64,000 nucleotides of DNA from Cliona cf. orientalis (taxonomy: Eukaryota; Porifera; Demospongiae; Clionaida; Clionaidae): contig OZ005690.1 of assembly GCA_963930775.1 (NCBI GenBank), forward strand, positions 6,060,225-6,124,224, read 5' to 3'. Shown one piece after another: positions 10,707 to 22,900 of this stretch. Every line of letters begins with the position of its first letter. Position 1 is the stretch's first letter. A model generated the notes under the pieces. The model was not told where the DNA came from. It made no database searches and saw nothing but the letters and a program-made list of their open reading frames with translations. A program made the position numbers and the translations under genes.

Positions 10707-13477
10707 TGCAGCTATGGATAGTGTTACTGATCCACCAGAGAATTATTATAGGTTTCAATTCTACAGCTCTCATAGTATTGGTGAAGTCAATGAACAAGTT
10801 TGACAAGTTCAGTGATGTAGGAAGTGAGCGATTGATGGTTTGTTATATGAAGCATAATATTGTCAAAATAATGATACTCAATGTAACCTCCTAACTTCAG
10901 TTTTCAATGTTCAAACTTTGATGCAATGTGACCTCCAAACATGAATGTAATCTGCAAACATAAGCTTAGAATGCAGCGTTTTGGGCAATCTATGCTGTGA
11001 AGTTCACTGCAAACTTTATGAAATTTTGAATTGACATTTAGCAAACTTCAATGATCTTTCATGTAAACTTCAATGCCTCTCATGTGAACTTTCAATATAT
11101 GAAGTTCCATGCAAAAACTTATGTGAACTTTCATTCAAACTTTAATGTGATATTTCATATAAAATTAATTAACTTTCATGAGAACTTAGCTAAATAATCA
11201 GCATGCATGGCTTATTTTATTTTCATTATAAGTTTTCTGCAATGCATGTAGAGTAAGCAATTAATCCTCAGATGACAAGCTTAATTTATAAAATGGTGTG
11301 ATCATGCTAAGGCAATTGGATAAAAGTGTCTCTTTTCAGATAGTTTCAATAGCATGGTTTGCATTGCCACTTCAGCAGCTCTATACAGGCATATAGGCAC
11401 TACTAACACCAGACCATGGTGTTGTCCAAATAAACAACGCTGATTATTACTTCACATTTAGCTAAGTTTGTGTGCAAGTTAACATTATTTGCACAAAGTA
11501 TCGATATCAGTGATATAATAAATATTATTGTAAACTTTGGATGAAAATTCAAGAAGAGTTTGCATGGAACTTCACATTGATATTTGCATGAAAGTTTACA
11601 AAATTATCATAAGTTGAAATTTGCTATAAAAGTGTGCATTAATTTTATGTCAACTCAAATTTTGGAAGTTTGCATCAGTGAACTTCATATTAAACTGTAG
11701 CAGAGACTGCCCAAAATGCTGCATTCAAAGCTCATGTTTGCAGGTTACATTCATGTTTGGAGTTCATATTACATCCAAATTTGCACAAATTTTCATATTG
11801 AAAACTGAAGTTAGAAGGTTACACTATTGTGCTTCATAGGTATGCATAATATTATTATATTTAATTTCTAGCCATGGTACATGTACTGTATCATATGGCC
11901 ACGATAATTTAAACAATACATGTGCAAACAAGCAAGTATCCATGAGTTCATCAGGCATTATGTGCAGCTACATAGCTGCTTTAATCATCAATGAGCCTGA
12001 TCGATAATAATAATAATTGTAGATAACTTGAGATTGCATACATGGCACTAGGATTAGTGGGTTTTGGTTAGGTAGAGAGTACATAGCAAGTATGTATATA
12101 CGTACATTCTTGGCAAGAATGATTATTGTTATAGACCAGAATGAATGTACTTGCATGCATACACATGGCAGTCTATTCATGTGCACATCAGATTTTGAAC
12201 TGTATGCTAATGTACACTTAAGTTACTAACTTGTATTTATCAAACGAACCTAGGAATCTCGTTGGCCAACTTCATGAGCTGTCGATTTTTCATGCAAGCA
12301 TGCGGATACAGCCATCCACTTCTGTATTATTAATTTTATTTGTCCCTATCTTGAATATAGCTAGTCTAGATACAACATTGAATCACTCGAACAAGTGTAA
12401 ATAGCTATTAATTTTGCTTAATTAATTTTATGCCTCAATTTTTGTATACTGACTCATCCTCTAGCTATAGCCAATAGCTAGTAGCTATAGATTCTCTCAA
12501 TTTAAAACACTTTCCTGCCTGGATCACTTTGGAGCTCCTTAATTACTGCATTAATTGTAAAACCTACATTCGACCATCTCACCAGGCTCCCCCAAGAAAA
12601 TTAGCCCACCTAATAATACCTATGAACTAGGAAGTCCATGCACTACGTGTGCATGCTCAAGCTACTGCTTCTAGCACAAAATTAAATAATAAGTGATCAT
12701 GGATCTCAGAAGGGAACGAAAGAGATGAGTGATATAGCCATGGCACGTGGGGTTTGTGCTCAATGAGCTCTAGTACTATAATAATATTATGTTATTGACA
12801 GCAGTGTGTAGTTTAAATTATAGTCTGGCATCTGATCAAATTTCCTATTAAGGTGAACATTCCAAACTGAATTAGCCAAAATTTAATAATAATTATTGGT
12901 CTATAATTTTTAGATCATAGTAGCTATAGTTAAACTAATGCTATGAAAGCAAATTATTATCTATAGCTACAATGTCATAGTGTCGCTGAATCACTACTAT
13001 TTTCATGAACATTGCAACAATAAACAGTTATTATATATAACCAGTATACGCAATTTATACCTACTTAGTTATAAAAATCCTATAACTAATATATAAGTGA
13101 TATGAGAACAATCTCATGATACATAAATAGCAAAGAACAGTGATAAGAATATTCTAGAACCAAATGCACAACATGACTTAGCTCTATAATAATATAACAA
13201 TATCTTTCTAATCAGATATGCAAGGGATTAATAATTATTATTGTTACAAAAATTAATTATTATATTATAGAAATGAGACAAAACTAAGGGGATATTGGCT
13301 GACATACATCGATATTGTGTGCTTTGTTTTTTTGTTTTTTTTTTGTTTTGTTTTGTTTTGCCAGTGTATTATGATGACCATGTACCAGGGAATTCAATTG
13401 TGCCATAATTATTATTTGTGATGAGTAATCAGAAATACATACAAAAATGCATACAAAAATTAAGCACTCAAAGATTA
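10707..13477. other. intergenic between the Ig receptor and TRIM-NHL, made largely of duplicated sequence
   Basis: 10707-12200 is the upstream flank of the receptor and recurs downstream at about 17480-18580. It contains many short AACTTCAATG/TGTGAACTTT-like repeats between 10880 and 11180 and again at 11530-11820. 12260-13060 is the right copy of the segmental repeat. A T-rich low-complexity run lies at 13324-13362. No gene is supported. Confidence 0.6.
12260..13060. repeat. segmental direct repeat, right copy
   Basis: Same orientation as 3640-4360 and clearly homologous over most of its length, with indels. See that entry for shared landmarks. Confidence 0.7.
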
Positions 13478-15805
13478 TTAAAACAACTGCAAACGATCAT
13501 TGCCCTGGTCGCTGACATAAACCACTCCATTCTTATCCACTGCTATTCCACGAGGGAAGATAAACTGTCCTGGTCCACTTCCACGTCTGCCAAATGACAT
13601 CAGGAACTTGCCCTCACATGTGAACACTGAAATACGTTGGTTGTAATTCTCAGTCACATACACCACATCCTCACTGTCAATGCTGATACTGGCAGGATAG
13701 GTCAGCTCTCCATTGTCACTGCCCTTCTTCCCAAACTTCCTCAGAAATTGACCCTCTGCTGTGAACACTTGGATACGATGGTTGTCACTCTCAGCCACAT
13801 ACACCTTCCCAGTGCTATCACATGCCACATCCCAGGGGTAGCGGAGCTGTCCATTGCCACTGCCTTTACTTCCAAAGTTACTGGAGAATGTCAGGTCAGG
13901 GTTCAGAATCTGAATGCAGTGATTTGTTCTCTCACATATATATATCCTTTTATTGAGAGGATGTATAACAATCCCAATAGGGTTATAAAATTCCGGTAAA
14001 TTTTGTCCTCTCCTGCCAGTGCCCACCGCTTTAATAAACTTTCCAGTTGAAGTAAATTTTTGTATGCGACAACCATTTTCTTCAACAACTAGGATGTTTC
14101 CATCATCATCCACTGCCACTCCACCTGGTCCATTCAACTGTCCATGTCCTGAGCCTTGAGAGCCAAATGATCGAAGTTTCTCTCCTGCTGGACTGAAAAT
14201 GGAGATACAGTGTCCACTGCTCTCAGCTACTATGATCTCCCCACTCTGGTTGACTGCTACACCCCATGGCCCCTTCAATCCACTGATGGTCTTGATTGGA
14301 ATGCCAAGTTTCTGGACTGGTACCTTCATAGTGACAGGGAATGGACTTCCTTTGATGTGCTCCCCCTCCACTTTGATGTGCAGCTGGTGCCGACTCCCTT
14401 GACTGGAGGCTTGGTAGCTGATTCCATACTGGCCACTGGCTTCATTTTTTTTCACGGAGCAGTCTATCTTCTCACCAGTGCTCTCTGATATCAGCTCACT
14501 GGTCGGAGTCTCAACTAGTGTACTGAAAACCTTCCCTTTCTGATCGACAACATGCAGGACTGCAGTGGCTCTCTCACCAGTCTTAGCTACCTCCAGGCCT
14601 TTGCCCATGGCATAGCATTTCTCTGGAGAGACTTTTTGTACATACACATCACCAAACTGCTGGCAGGCTTGGATGAGCTCAGGAGATGCTATGAAGTTGA
14701 CATTTACAGGCTCACAGGGAGGCAGCATGTCTGGCTTAAAGTTATCTGTAATCTCTTTGATCTGCTTCACAATTGCTTTCTTTATTTTCATCACTTCTCC
14801 CTGGCTTCCCGTCCTCAGGCTATCCCTCACAAATGACAGACAGCTGGCCAGCTGGGCATGAACTGTCTCCACTTCATCCTTCTGTGCTGAAAGGTTCTTC
14901 TTCTTCACTTGGATGAACTGCTGCAGTTGGTCAATCAGCTCGGCCTTTCTCACTTCCAGCAATTTTTGAAGCTGTCGGATCTGTTGCTGTATGTTGTCTT
15001 CAATAGCTACTTGTAGGTCGTCTAGCTCGTGCAATCCTAAATCAAACCGCTCCAGAGCCTTGCTAACAATCCCCAGCTGTTTCTCTACTGGCTCTAGGGA
15101 TGCTGTGATCTCTGCTTTGTGTGTCTGGAAGGTGTCCCCCACCAGGTCATACTGGTGATCCTTGTGTTTCTTTATGATGCAGTTATGGCAGAGGAGCTCT
15201 TCGCACGTCTCGCAGTAGAGCTCCAGCTCCTTGCCTGGGTGCAGGGAGCAATAGAGGGTCACTTCCTTCTTTGGAGGGACTAGCTGCTTCACGTTGCTCT
15301 GTACCTGCTCCATGCTGACCACTTGGTGTTTTGAGAACTCGTCCCATTCACTGTGCATCTCGACGCACTTCTCACAGACAAATTTTCCACAATCTCGACA
15401 AAAGTTTGTAGCAGTTCGTGATTTCTTACATTTCTCACATTGGACGTTTTTAGGCTCTTTGATCTTCTTGAGAGCTTCTTGAATCTCCATGAGGTGGTGG
15501 ATATGGAATGCTGGCTGGAGGCCAGACACACCAGTAGCCGAAGGAAGGAGGGTGGATTGTCGGCAGGTTGGGCAGCGTAGGGAGAGTTGTCCCTGTCTGT
15601 CTGTGACCACCAGTCGCTGGAGGCAGTCCTTGCAGTAGACATGGAAGCATTGGAGCAGTTTGGGATCTTTGAAGGCATCAAGGCAGATGGCACAGGTCAG
15701 CTGGTCCTCCAGCTTCTGTAGGGCTTGCTTGGCAACAGCTTGAGATTCAGTCATTCTTTTTCTTTGAATATTGATGATAATTGACTTAATTGTTGCTGCA
15801 GACAA
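13478..15805 (-). CDS. TRIM-NHL protein (RING, two B-boxes, coiled coil, filamin, NHL), probable E3 ubiquitin ligase
   Basis: A single intronless frame of 775 residues. C3HC4 RING at about 38-81 (CAICLDAF, CFHVYCKDC, CPTC). B-box 1 at about 123-150 (CEKCKK, CRDCGKFVCEKC). B-box 2 at about 186-217 (CSLHPGKELELYCETC, CHNC, HKDH). A long Leu/Gln/Glu coiled coil at about 225-360, a filamin-like Ig repeat at about 400-500, then six NHL blades from about 505 to the C-terminus (repeated GPGGVAV, VYVAESDNHRIQVF patterns). This is the TRIM2/TRIM3/TRIM71 architecture. Family knowledge: RING-dependent ubiquitin transfer, with the NHL propeller binding RNA or protein. The true start is probably Met18 (ATG at 15754), because the first 17 residues lack the usual N-terminus. 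All zinc ligands look intact, so it is likely functional. Confidence 0.92.
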   Translation of the reverse strand: MSAATIKSIIINIQRKRMTESQAVAKQALQKLEDQLTCAICLDAFKDPKLLQCFHVYCKDCLQRLVVTDRQGQLSLRCPTCRQSTLLPSATGVSGLQPAFHIHHLMEIQEALKKIKEPKNVQCEKCKKSRTATNFCRDCGKFVCEKCVEMHSEWDEFSKHQVVSMEQVQSNVKQLVPPKKEVTLYCSLHPGKELELYCETCEELLCHNCIIKKHKDHQYDLVGDTFQTHKAEITASLEPVEKQLGIVSKALERFDLGLHELDDLQVAIEDNIQQQIRQLQKLLEVRKAELIDQLQQFIQVKKKNLSAQKDEVETVHAQLASCLSFVRDSLRTGSQGEVMKIKKAIVKQIKEITDNFKPDMLPPCEPVNVNFIASPELIQACQQFGDVYVQKVSPEKCYAMGKGLEVAKTGERATAVLHVVDQKGKVFSTLVETPTSELISESTGEKIDCSVKKNEASGQYGISYQASSQGSRHQLHIKVEGEHIKGSPFPVTMKVPVQKLGIPIKTISGLKGPWGVAVNQSGEIIVAESSGHCISIFSPAGEKLRSFGSQGSGHGQLNGPGGVAVDDDGNILVVEENGCRIQKFTSTGKFIKAVGTGRRGQNLPEFYNPIGIVIHPLNKRIYICERTNHCIQILNPDLTFSSNFGSKGSGNGQLRYPWDVACDSTGKVYVAESDNHRIQVFTAEGQFLRKFGKKGSDNGELTYPASISIDSEDVVYVTENYNQRISVFTCEGKFLMSFGRRGSGPGQFIFPRGIAVDKNGVVYVSDQGNDRLQLF

Positions 15806-16240
15806 GTATTACCGTTTCAAATTCGATTCAAAAGATTAATCAACGACGAAAAAACACAACGCCAAAAAAGGGGCGAAATGATAATATGGGGAGTTTGCAT
15901 TCATATTCGCGGTCACATGATGATTTTCCCGTTCGCGCATGCGCATTTTGATAGTTGACGCATGCGCACAACAATATTAATTTAATAATCAACGACAACA
16001 AATTGTTTTCTAGTGCGCTGAATACTTGTAAGGCTTTGGGCAGAGCCTGTGGTAGCAAATTTAATGGCAACAATTCCAATGGCCATTGCTATGGTGTTGA
16101 CGAGGAATGCTACCGTAGGGCCAGGGCAATGCCAAAGCAATAGGAGAGGCAGGCTTCTTGGCGACCTCCACTGAGGTAGAAGAACCTAGCAAAGTCTTGA
16201 ACATAGGCAGCTAGAGCTATGGCATACGACTACTCTAATT
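15806..16240. other. TRIM upstream region
   Basis: Contains a GC-richer patch (15900-15970) with repeated CATGCGCA steps, likely the promoter area of the TRIM gene. No defined motif or gene was identified. Confidence 0.3.
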
Positions 16241-17462
16241 GTAGTGCCGTACTAATTATTGCACACAGAGTTTGATTAACTCCAGCGGCATCAGGTACTT
16301 TGCAGCAAAACTTTCCAGTTGGAGACATAATGCTGTTCATAAAACAGTTGAGATAAGCTGTTCCATCATTACCTGTGTTCCTAAAAACGGTAGATTAGAT
16401 CTGTTTACTTTCCAATGGCATGGTATCTGCCTGCCATCTGGAAAGTACCACTCTCCATGTCGGTTTGAGGGATGATAGCAACAAGGCTTCTTATCCGTGA
16501 CACACTGAAGAGCGTGATAAGATCGTACTCGATTTCCAATAGTTTCAATAATGGGGATGACACTGTTTTTCCTGTAGAACCTTCTATCAAGTGAGAGGTA
16601 GCTAGATACCTAGAGTAAAACATTATCATGAATGCATATGCTGTTGGATATTAAAGCTCTTCTCCATACCAGTTGTGACCACAATAGTAGACGATAGTGA
16701 CTGACTGGTATTCAAGAGCAAACTGGATGAGGTTAAGAAGGCTGCACATGAGTAATTTCCTGAATCTGATCTTCCAAATGAGTGTAGTGTTATCATAGTA
16801 CTGGCATTCTTCACCCCTCTACTTAATAACGTCTAATTAGTCATTATTGGAACCATACTGTTTGGTCCTATCCATATCATATTTATTGTCACTGGGATAT
16901 CAATACCCATGACCTCAATGCTACATCACACTGGAGAGACACGCCTGATGCTATTGGTCTGTCAGTGATGGGATTTGACGCATTACTCCTCATTGTAACA
17001 GAAACAGGAGCTGGTACTGCAAGAAAAAGAGACTGCAATGAATTATGTGTGCACTTACTCTCCAAAATCCTTACTTTGCGGTACAAGATCAATAGTATCG
17101 TTGACCTCTGGGAATAGTACAGACTCACAAGTGTATTGTCCGACATCAGGGGACTGAAATAGAGTGATAGCTCAGATGATATCAGAGTCCATTTCTGTTC
17201 CATTGATGTTCGTAAGTTATTAATTCGTCTGAAATATTGCATGAAAGTGTATAGTTTTGACCAAGTATTGGAGCAGAATCATCGCCATAGATGTTGACAG
17301 TCTTATTGGTGCCTGTTGAGTAATCACCACAGAATGGCATGATTGTCCACAATCAACAAATAATGAATGTGTGAACTCACTCGTTGCCTCCATTGCATGT
17401 GTATTCTTCTTCTGCCCCTGAAGCAGGAGAGAAAAAACCAGACACGCTGACACCAACCTCAT
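16241..17462 (-). pseudogene. truncated copy of the Ig receptor 5' part
   Basis: Carries close copies of the signal-peptide exon (17462-17381), first Ig-a, first Ig-b and first C exon of the receptor at 4502-10706, with introns, in the same order and strand. It is broken. A one-base deletion in an A/T run in the C exon shifts the frame, a further 10-base loss lies near 16530, a Gln codon has become TAG at about 16834 in Ig-b, and small deletions occur near 16890 and 17145. Homology stops inside the intron after the C exon, so all membrane and tail exons are absent. It could at most make a short secreted product. Confidence 0.85.
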
Positions 17463-17479
17463 TGCAGCTACGGATAGTG

Positions 17480-18580
17480 TTACTGTTCCACCTGATAATT
17501 ATAATTTACGCTCCCATAGTATTGGTGAAGTCAATGAACAAGTTCAACAAATTCATTGATGTAGGAAGTGAGCGATTGATGGTATGTATGAAGCTTATTG
17601 TCAAAATAATGATACTCAATGTGACCTGCAACAACAATGTAACCTCTTAACTTCAGTTTTCAATGTGAAAATTTGTGCAAATTTTGATGTAATGTGACCT
17701 CCAAAGATGAAAGTAATCTGTAAATACAAGCTTAGGGCAATCTATGCTGTGAAGTTCACTGCAACATTTTTAAATTTTGAGTTGACCTTTAGCAAACTTT
17801 AATGATCTTTCATGTAAACTTCAATGCCTCTCATGTGAACTTTGTGTAAACATCAATATGAAGTTCCATGGCATAATATTATAGGCACTACTAACACCAG
17901 ACCATGGTGTTGTCCGAGTAAACAGTGCTGATTATTACTTCACACTTAGCTAAGTTTGTGTGCAAGTTAACATTTTTGCACAAAGCATCAATATCAGTGA
18001 TATATTATTATTGTAAACTTCAGGAGTTTGAATGGAACATCACATTGATGTTTGCATGAAAGTTTACAAAATTATTGAAATTTGCTATAATAATAAGTGT
18101 GCGTTTATGTCAACTCAAATTTTAGAAGTTTGCATCAGTGAACTTCATAATTATTAAACTGTAGCAGAGACTGCCCAAAACGCTGCATTCAAAGCTCATG
18201 TTTACAGGTTACATTCATGTTTGGAGTTCACATTACATCCAATAATTTGTACTAATTTTCAAATTGAAAACTGAAGTTAGAAGGTTACAATGTTGTGCTT
18301 CATAGGTATGCATAATATTATATATAGCCATGGCACATGTATTGTATCCCATGGCCACGATAATTTTAACAATACATGTGCAAACAAGCAAGTATCCATG
18401 GGTTCATCAGACATTATGTGCAGCTATATAGCTACTTTAATCATTGCAATGAGCCTGATCAATAATAATAATAATAATTGTATAATATTATAGCTTGAGA
18501 TTGCATACATATAGACAAGAATGAATGTGCTTGCATACATACACATGGCAGTCTATTCACATGCACATCAGATTTTGAGC
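17480..18580. repeat. copy of the Ig receptor upstream flank
   Basis: Diverged copy of 10707-12200, shortened by deletions. With the pseudogene it forms one direct duplication of about 2.3-2.7 kb (9.48-12.2 kb copied to 16.24-18.58 kb) that lies on either side of the TRIM gene. Confidence 0.75.
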
Positions 18581-18837
18581 TAAGTTACATAACAACGTTA
18601 TTGTTACGTAATTATGGTAGCCATATAACATGTTTGTCAAATACAAAAGAAGCTATAAGTACTGAGGGAGATGAAAAGAACACAAGGGAGAAAAATACAA
18701 AATTGGCAGAATTTCGGAGCTCTAAGGTGCTACCTTCTCATCTCAGTTTCATTTCTGTGAATCTCAGGGAATAGAAAGTCCTCTCCATGAGGACCAAAAC
18801 ACGCCATTTGGGAAGAATCCTTCTGATCTCTCCATTA

Positions 18838-19014
18838 TTAATTTAAAAGAGTGGTATCCTCTAGAATGCGCACCAACTTGGATTTATAAACAGGTCGAAT
18901 CGATAAACAAAAGAAACGTAGTGCCAACGAGTGGAGAGGTGGATGATGTTATTGTGAAAAATATCAAATGTGTTATTCTTGCCAGGAGTAGTGTTCCAAA
19001 CCAGTAATGGTGCT
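18838..19014 (-). pseudogene. fragment of the beta-helix membrane gene (TM region)
   Basis: Nearly identical to 20255-20464 of the intact gene (encoding [17 protein letters not shown] and following), but lacks 26 bp that in the parent lie between two copies of GCCAACGAG, so the frame changes. It joins fibrinogen-domain sequence exactly at 19014/19015. Confidence 0.8.
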
Positions 19015-19529
19015 TAATACCCGCACAGTTCCAGGTTCTAAAGAAAATTCGTGTACAATCCATTCTTCTCTGAAACACTGACCATCCACCACCATCAGTT
19101 TCCATATCACAATAGACCTGTAGTCATTAACATCAGTCTATAGAAACATACAAGGTCTCATCCAGTGGGGGGGAGGTGGGGGGGGGGGGGGAAGCTTCTC
19201 CCTAAGCATTTTATTTTAATTAGATCAACCATCATAAAATTAATCACAATTGACTAGTAGCTAGCTATTAACAATTATGTGCTTCTAGTTTATCCCAAGG
19301 AATTTGGTGTGATAATATTATAGCTAAACACCCATGCACACATTTATCACGTTTCAACCCCAATTTTTTGTCACTTAATTAAAAAAACCCTGTCAGTGAC
19401 TTATCCTTATTAACTGTATAGCTCATACATCAAATGGTGGCAATAATTTGTCTGGTTCGATAGTGTAGATTCCACTGCATCTTTCATCAAGGTCAAATGC
19501 TGCTTTGCAATCAGTGTATATGTAGTACC
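19015..19529 (-). pseudogene. fibrinogen-related domain, two exons, truncated
   Basis: Exon 19529-19429 follows a TAG acceptor and ends at GTATGAG. It encodes the start of a fibrinogen C-terminal domain (DCKAAF then CSGIYTIEP). Exon 19117-19015 follows a CAG acceptor and encodes [20 protein letters not shown], the family hallmark. The frame then runs straight into the beta-helix gene fragment ([10 protein letters not shown]), so the rest of the domain is lost. Fibrinogen-related proteins are secreted or membrane lectins that bind glycans. Upstream exons were not found. I read this as a broken chimera, though the chimeric frame stays open for about 40 codons past the junction. Confidence 0.75.
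19150..19205. repeat. partial copy of the poly-G/C element
   Basis: CTCATCCAGTGGGGG followed by a G-run and AAGCTTCTCCCT matches, in reverse, the end of the element at 35785-36047. It looks truncated and lies in the intron of the fibrinogen-domain fragment. Confidence 0.5.
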
Positions 19530-19989
19530 CTACAAAATTAATACTAGAATTATGTAATATCTTTCCTTAGGTTATATATATACCCATGGGGAGACTAGAT
19601 TTTATGTGACTTCTGTCATGATCTAAACTTTTCTGCCATCGACTAGATATTATTATACCATTTAAGCTACTAGAGCAATGAACATGATTGTATATGACAA
19701 GTTAAGACTGTGGCAGCCACAACATAAAATGTCAGTATAGCTAATTGTTATGGTTGAAGAATACCAAATTATAGTCTACAAAATTAATGGTGAGTTATAC
19801 CAAGATATATCTAGACTAAGTATTATTAAAATTTGCAATGAGGTGTAAACATATCATCAGATAAGAAAGTCGTAAATTAAATGCATAATGTATACTGTAT
19901 ACTAGTGGTTAATATCTAATAATAACAGTTACTAAGAGAGCTCAGCAATAGCTACAGTAATCGGGATAGGATTTATACCTTGTCAATTA
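19530..19989. other. intergenic, no gene seen
   Basis: AT-rich. A weak relic near 19580-19640 (CCATGGGGAGACTAGATTTT, then TTATGTGACTTCTGTCATGA) resembles the GGGGAGATTTTACGTGACTT unit of the foldback element at 40550-42935. Confidence 0.35.
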
Positions 19990-22900
19990 CTAGTAGGTAT
20001 CAACTATATTCCTCAAATTATTCTCATTTTGTTCATAAATTTCTGGATCTTCTAATCTTACATGAAGCATATTGTCGTCTGAATCAATCTCTTGAGGAAT
20101 CTCTTTACAACCAGTACACTTGTGATTCTTTTTGCAGATAATTCTAGTGAGACTTGTGATAATGATAACAGTAAACTGCATCAAGGAAAATGCTATCGAA
20201 ATTTCCACTAATAAAGCTTTTTCACTTCTTGTGTACGTAGTAAAACCAACAAAAATTATTAAATTTAAAAGAGTGGTACCCTCTAGAATGCGCACCCACT
20301 TGGATTTATAAACAGGTCGAATCGATAAACAAAAGAAAAGTAGTGCCAACGAGAATTGTAGAAGAAGCAAGCCAACGAGTGGAGAGGTGGATGATGTTAC
20401 TGTGAAAAAAATCAAATGTGTTATTCTTGCCAGGAGTAGTGTTCCAAACCAGTAATGGTGCTTGTCTTTGAGGGGAGCAAAGTAGGCATCATAGAAAGGA
20501 GTAAATTTGTTTATCCACCTCATCAGCTTTAGGTGTGAGACTCTCCTCCAGCACTGTATCAGGAGGAGGAAGAGAGTGACTGTGAGACAGAAGATCAAAG
20601 AAGCTAGACCAGCAAGAAAGAGATAGATGTGTGGATGTTTGCAGTATTGTAGACTTCCGTCAAGATACCAAACAATGCTTTTACTAGTTTGATTGGGATA
20701 ATGTGTTAAAACTTCAAACTCAAAGATTGCTGTTGCTGTGCGGATGAGTTTAGTATATGACAAGAGAAAGAGTGTAGCTAGGAGAGGAACTGCTCTGTCA
20801 CCAATGAGGTTAGTCAGGCGAGAGGAATAGCGACATGCAATGATGATGACTCCAGCAATAAGCCAGATGTAGAGAGGGAATACAAACTGAAGCCATGTTT
20901 TCCAAAAGGCAGTCAGACCAACTACGAGACAAGTCTCTATTCCAAAATCTAAATTGAGCCAGGCAATAAAGGTATAAAATACATTTATTGTCAAGGTTTG
21001 TTTGAAAGGAAACAAAATGTCTTTAAAAATCCATAGGGTATTTGCATAAAGTATGAGCCCATTAATAAGTCCTTCTGTAACCGTTAGATTTAGTGCAAGG
21101 ATAAATATCACAAGCAGAAAACCAGCAGCTATAAAAAAAGTAAACAATAAGAGAGAGCTGTCATTGGAGCACCTGATGCATCGGGAAGATCCAATTGCAA
21201 GGCTATAGTTAGTTTCACATCCACCACACAAAATACCAGCATGATTATTGGCACACTGAGCATTAGGATCTATGTTAAGATTAACAATTTTTTCACCTGA
21301 CTTACAGTAGTCCAGAGGGCAATAACGAGCAAGTAATATTCCATCACTCTCATTTAAACTATACCTTTTGAAAGTAGTATTCACCCATATAGTGCTGTTC
21401 CATTTGAGATAGCCTTCATTGTCGATAATAAAACACTTAAAATGGTTGTTTTGCAGGACCGGATAACAGTTGCAGCCATACAGTTGATCTACGAGAATGA
21501 GAGTAAATCCCAGTGGACAGCCAGCGAGTAGGGTAATGTTAACAATCACTGGAGCTGTAAGAAGATCAATGACAATACATGTATGGTGGCTATCTTCATA
21601 CTGCTGAATCAATTGCTTGACCCTTTGCTTACCAAAGGAATATGCGACATCTACATTTGAGGTGTGTAGAGATAATGCTTCATGCAAGGATTCCCCTGTA
21701 TTACTTGAATAAAGACTGTAGCTAATATTGGAACACTGTACACGTCCACTGCTTCCAAGAAATTGGCGATATTGATCAGGATGCAGCACTGATTTACTTT
21801 GTTTCTGTGATGGCATAATACCCGCATCTACTGTTCCAACTGTAACTCCAAAGTCATAACCAACTACAACCGCAGAAATGTTGAATAATTCTCCGCGATA
21901 TACTCTAAACCAATTCACAAACATGCTTAAAATATTAGCACACTGTGGTTTTCCATTGAGGTCACATAGACACACTCTCTTTGGATTCGATGATACTGGT
22001 GAGAGACTGCTGTTTAAGCTTGGTATATAGCGGACCGTACTTGTCAAACAGAGAGATTTAGCACATCCCAAATTTTTGATGCTAGTTCCGTAGACATGCA
22101 TACCTACTCCTTCTTTAGCTAAATTTTCTCTAAACAGCACTGTGTTAGATGAACTCTCGGATCTAAATAGACAGGCCTGATCATAAGCATAGACTGCTCC
22201 ACCAAATTTCTTAGCAGTGTTATGGCTAAACTCAACACGTGAATCGCTGCCAACTTGTATGATCCCAGAGAGTTGTATATAGAGCGCGCCTCCTTGACTA
22301 GCAGAGTTGTTGTAGAACAGCACTCTGGAATGCTTATCAACTGATATTATAATATCTCCGTCACGATGATAGATTGCTCCACCTAGAGACGAAACTGAAT
22401 TATTAACAAAATAAATAGCACCATGCTCGCTGATGTATATATTGCTTTGTGTTTGATAGATAGCTCCGCCATGAGCTACACCTTTAGCTGAGTTATTGAG
22501 GAATCGTATGATGGAATTGTTAACAATGAACTCACTCAATATCAGGTACATGGCTCCACCTCCAGCTCCATAATTATTATACTTACTTTTAATGACATTG
22601 TTAACAAAAAACATGCTCACATTGTCATAGGCAGTCATTAGTGTACATTTTAGGTAAAGCCCTCCACCACAGTTACTCGCAGTATTGCTTTCTAAATATA
22701 CATGTGCTTTAGTAATGCTGAAAATTGATCTGTAATTTCTGTTACATTGCCAAGTACCTCCAGGATTGATTGCAATTGCTCCACCACATGAATAATATTG
22801 ATCATTACCAACAGTGTTGTTGAAGAAAGTAACAGTTCCCATTAGCTTTAATGTGCTATTGCCGACTAAAATGGTTGATTGCAGAGCATGACTGTATGAA

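Noticed and set aside
13637..15482. Plus-strand frames across the TRIM region
   Set aside because: Shadows of the 775-residue TRIM-NHL gene on the minus strand.
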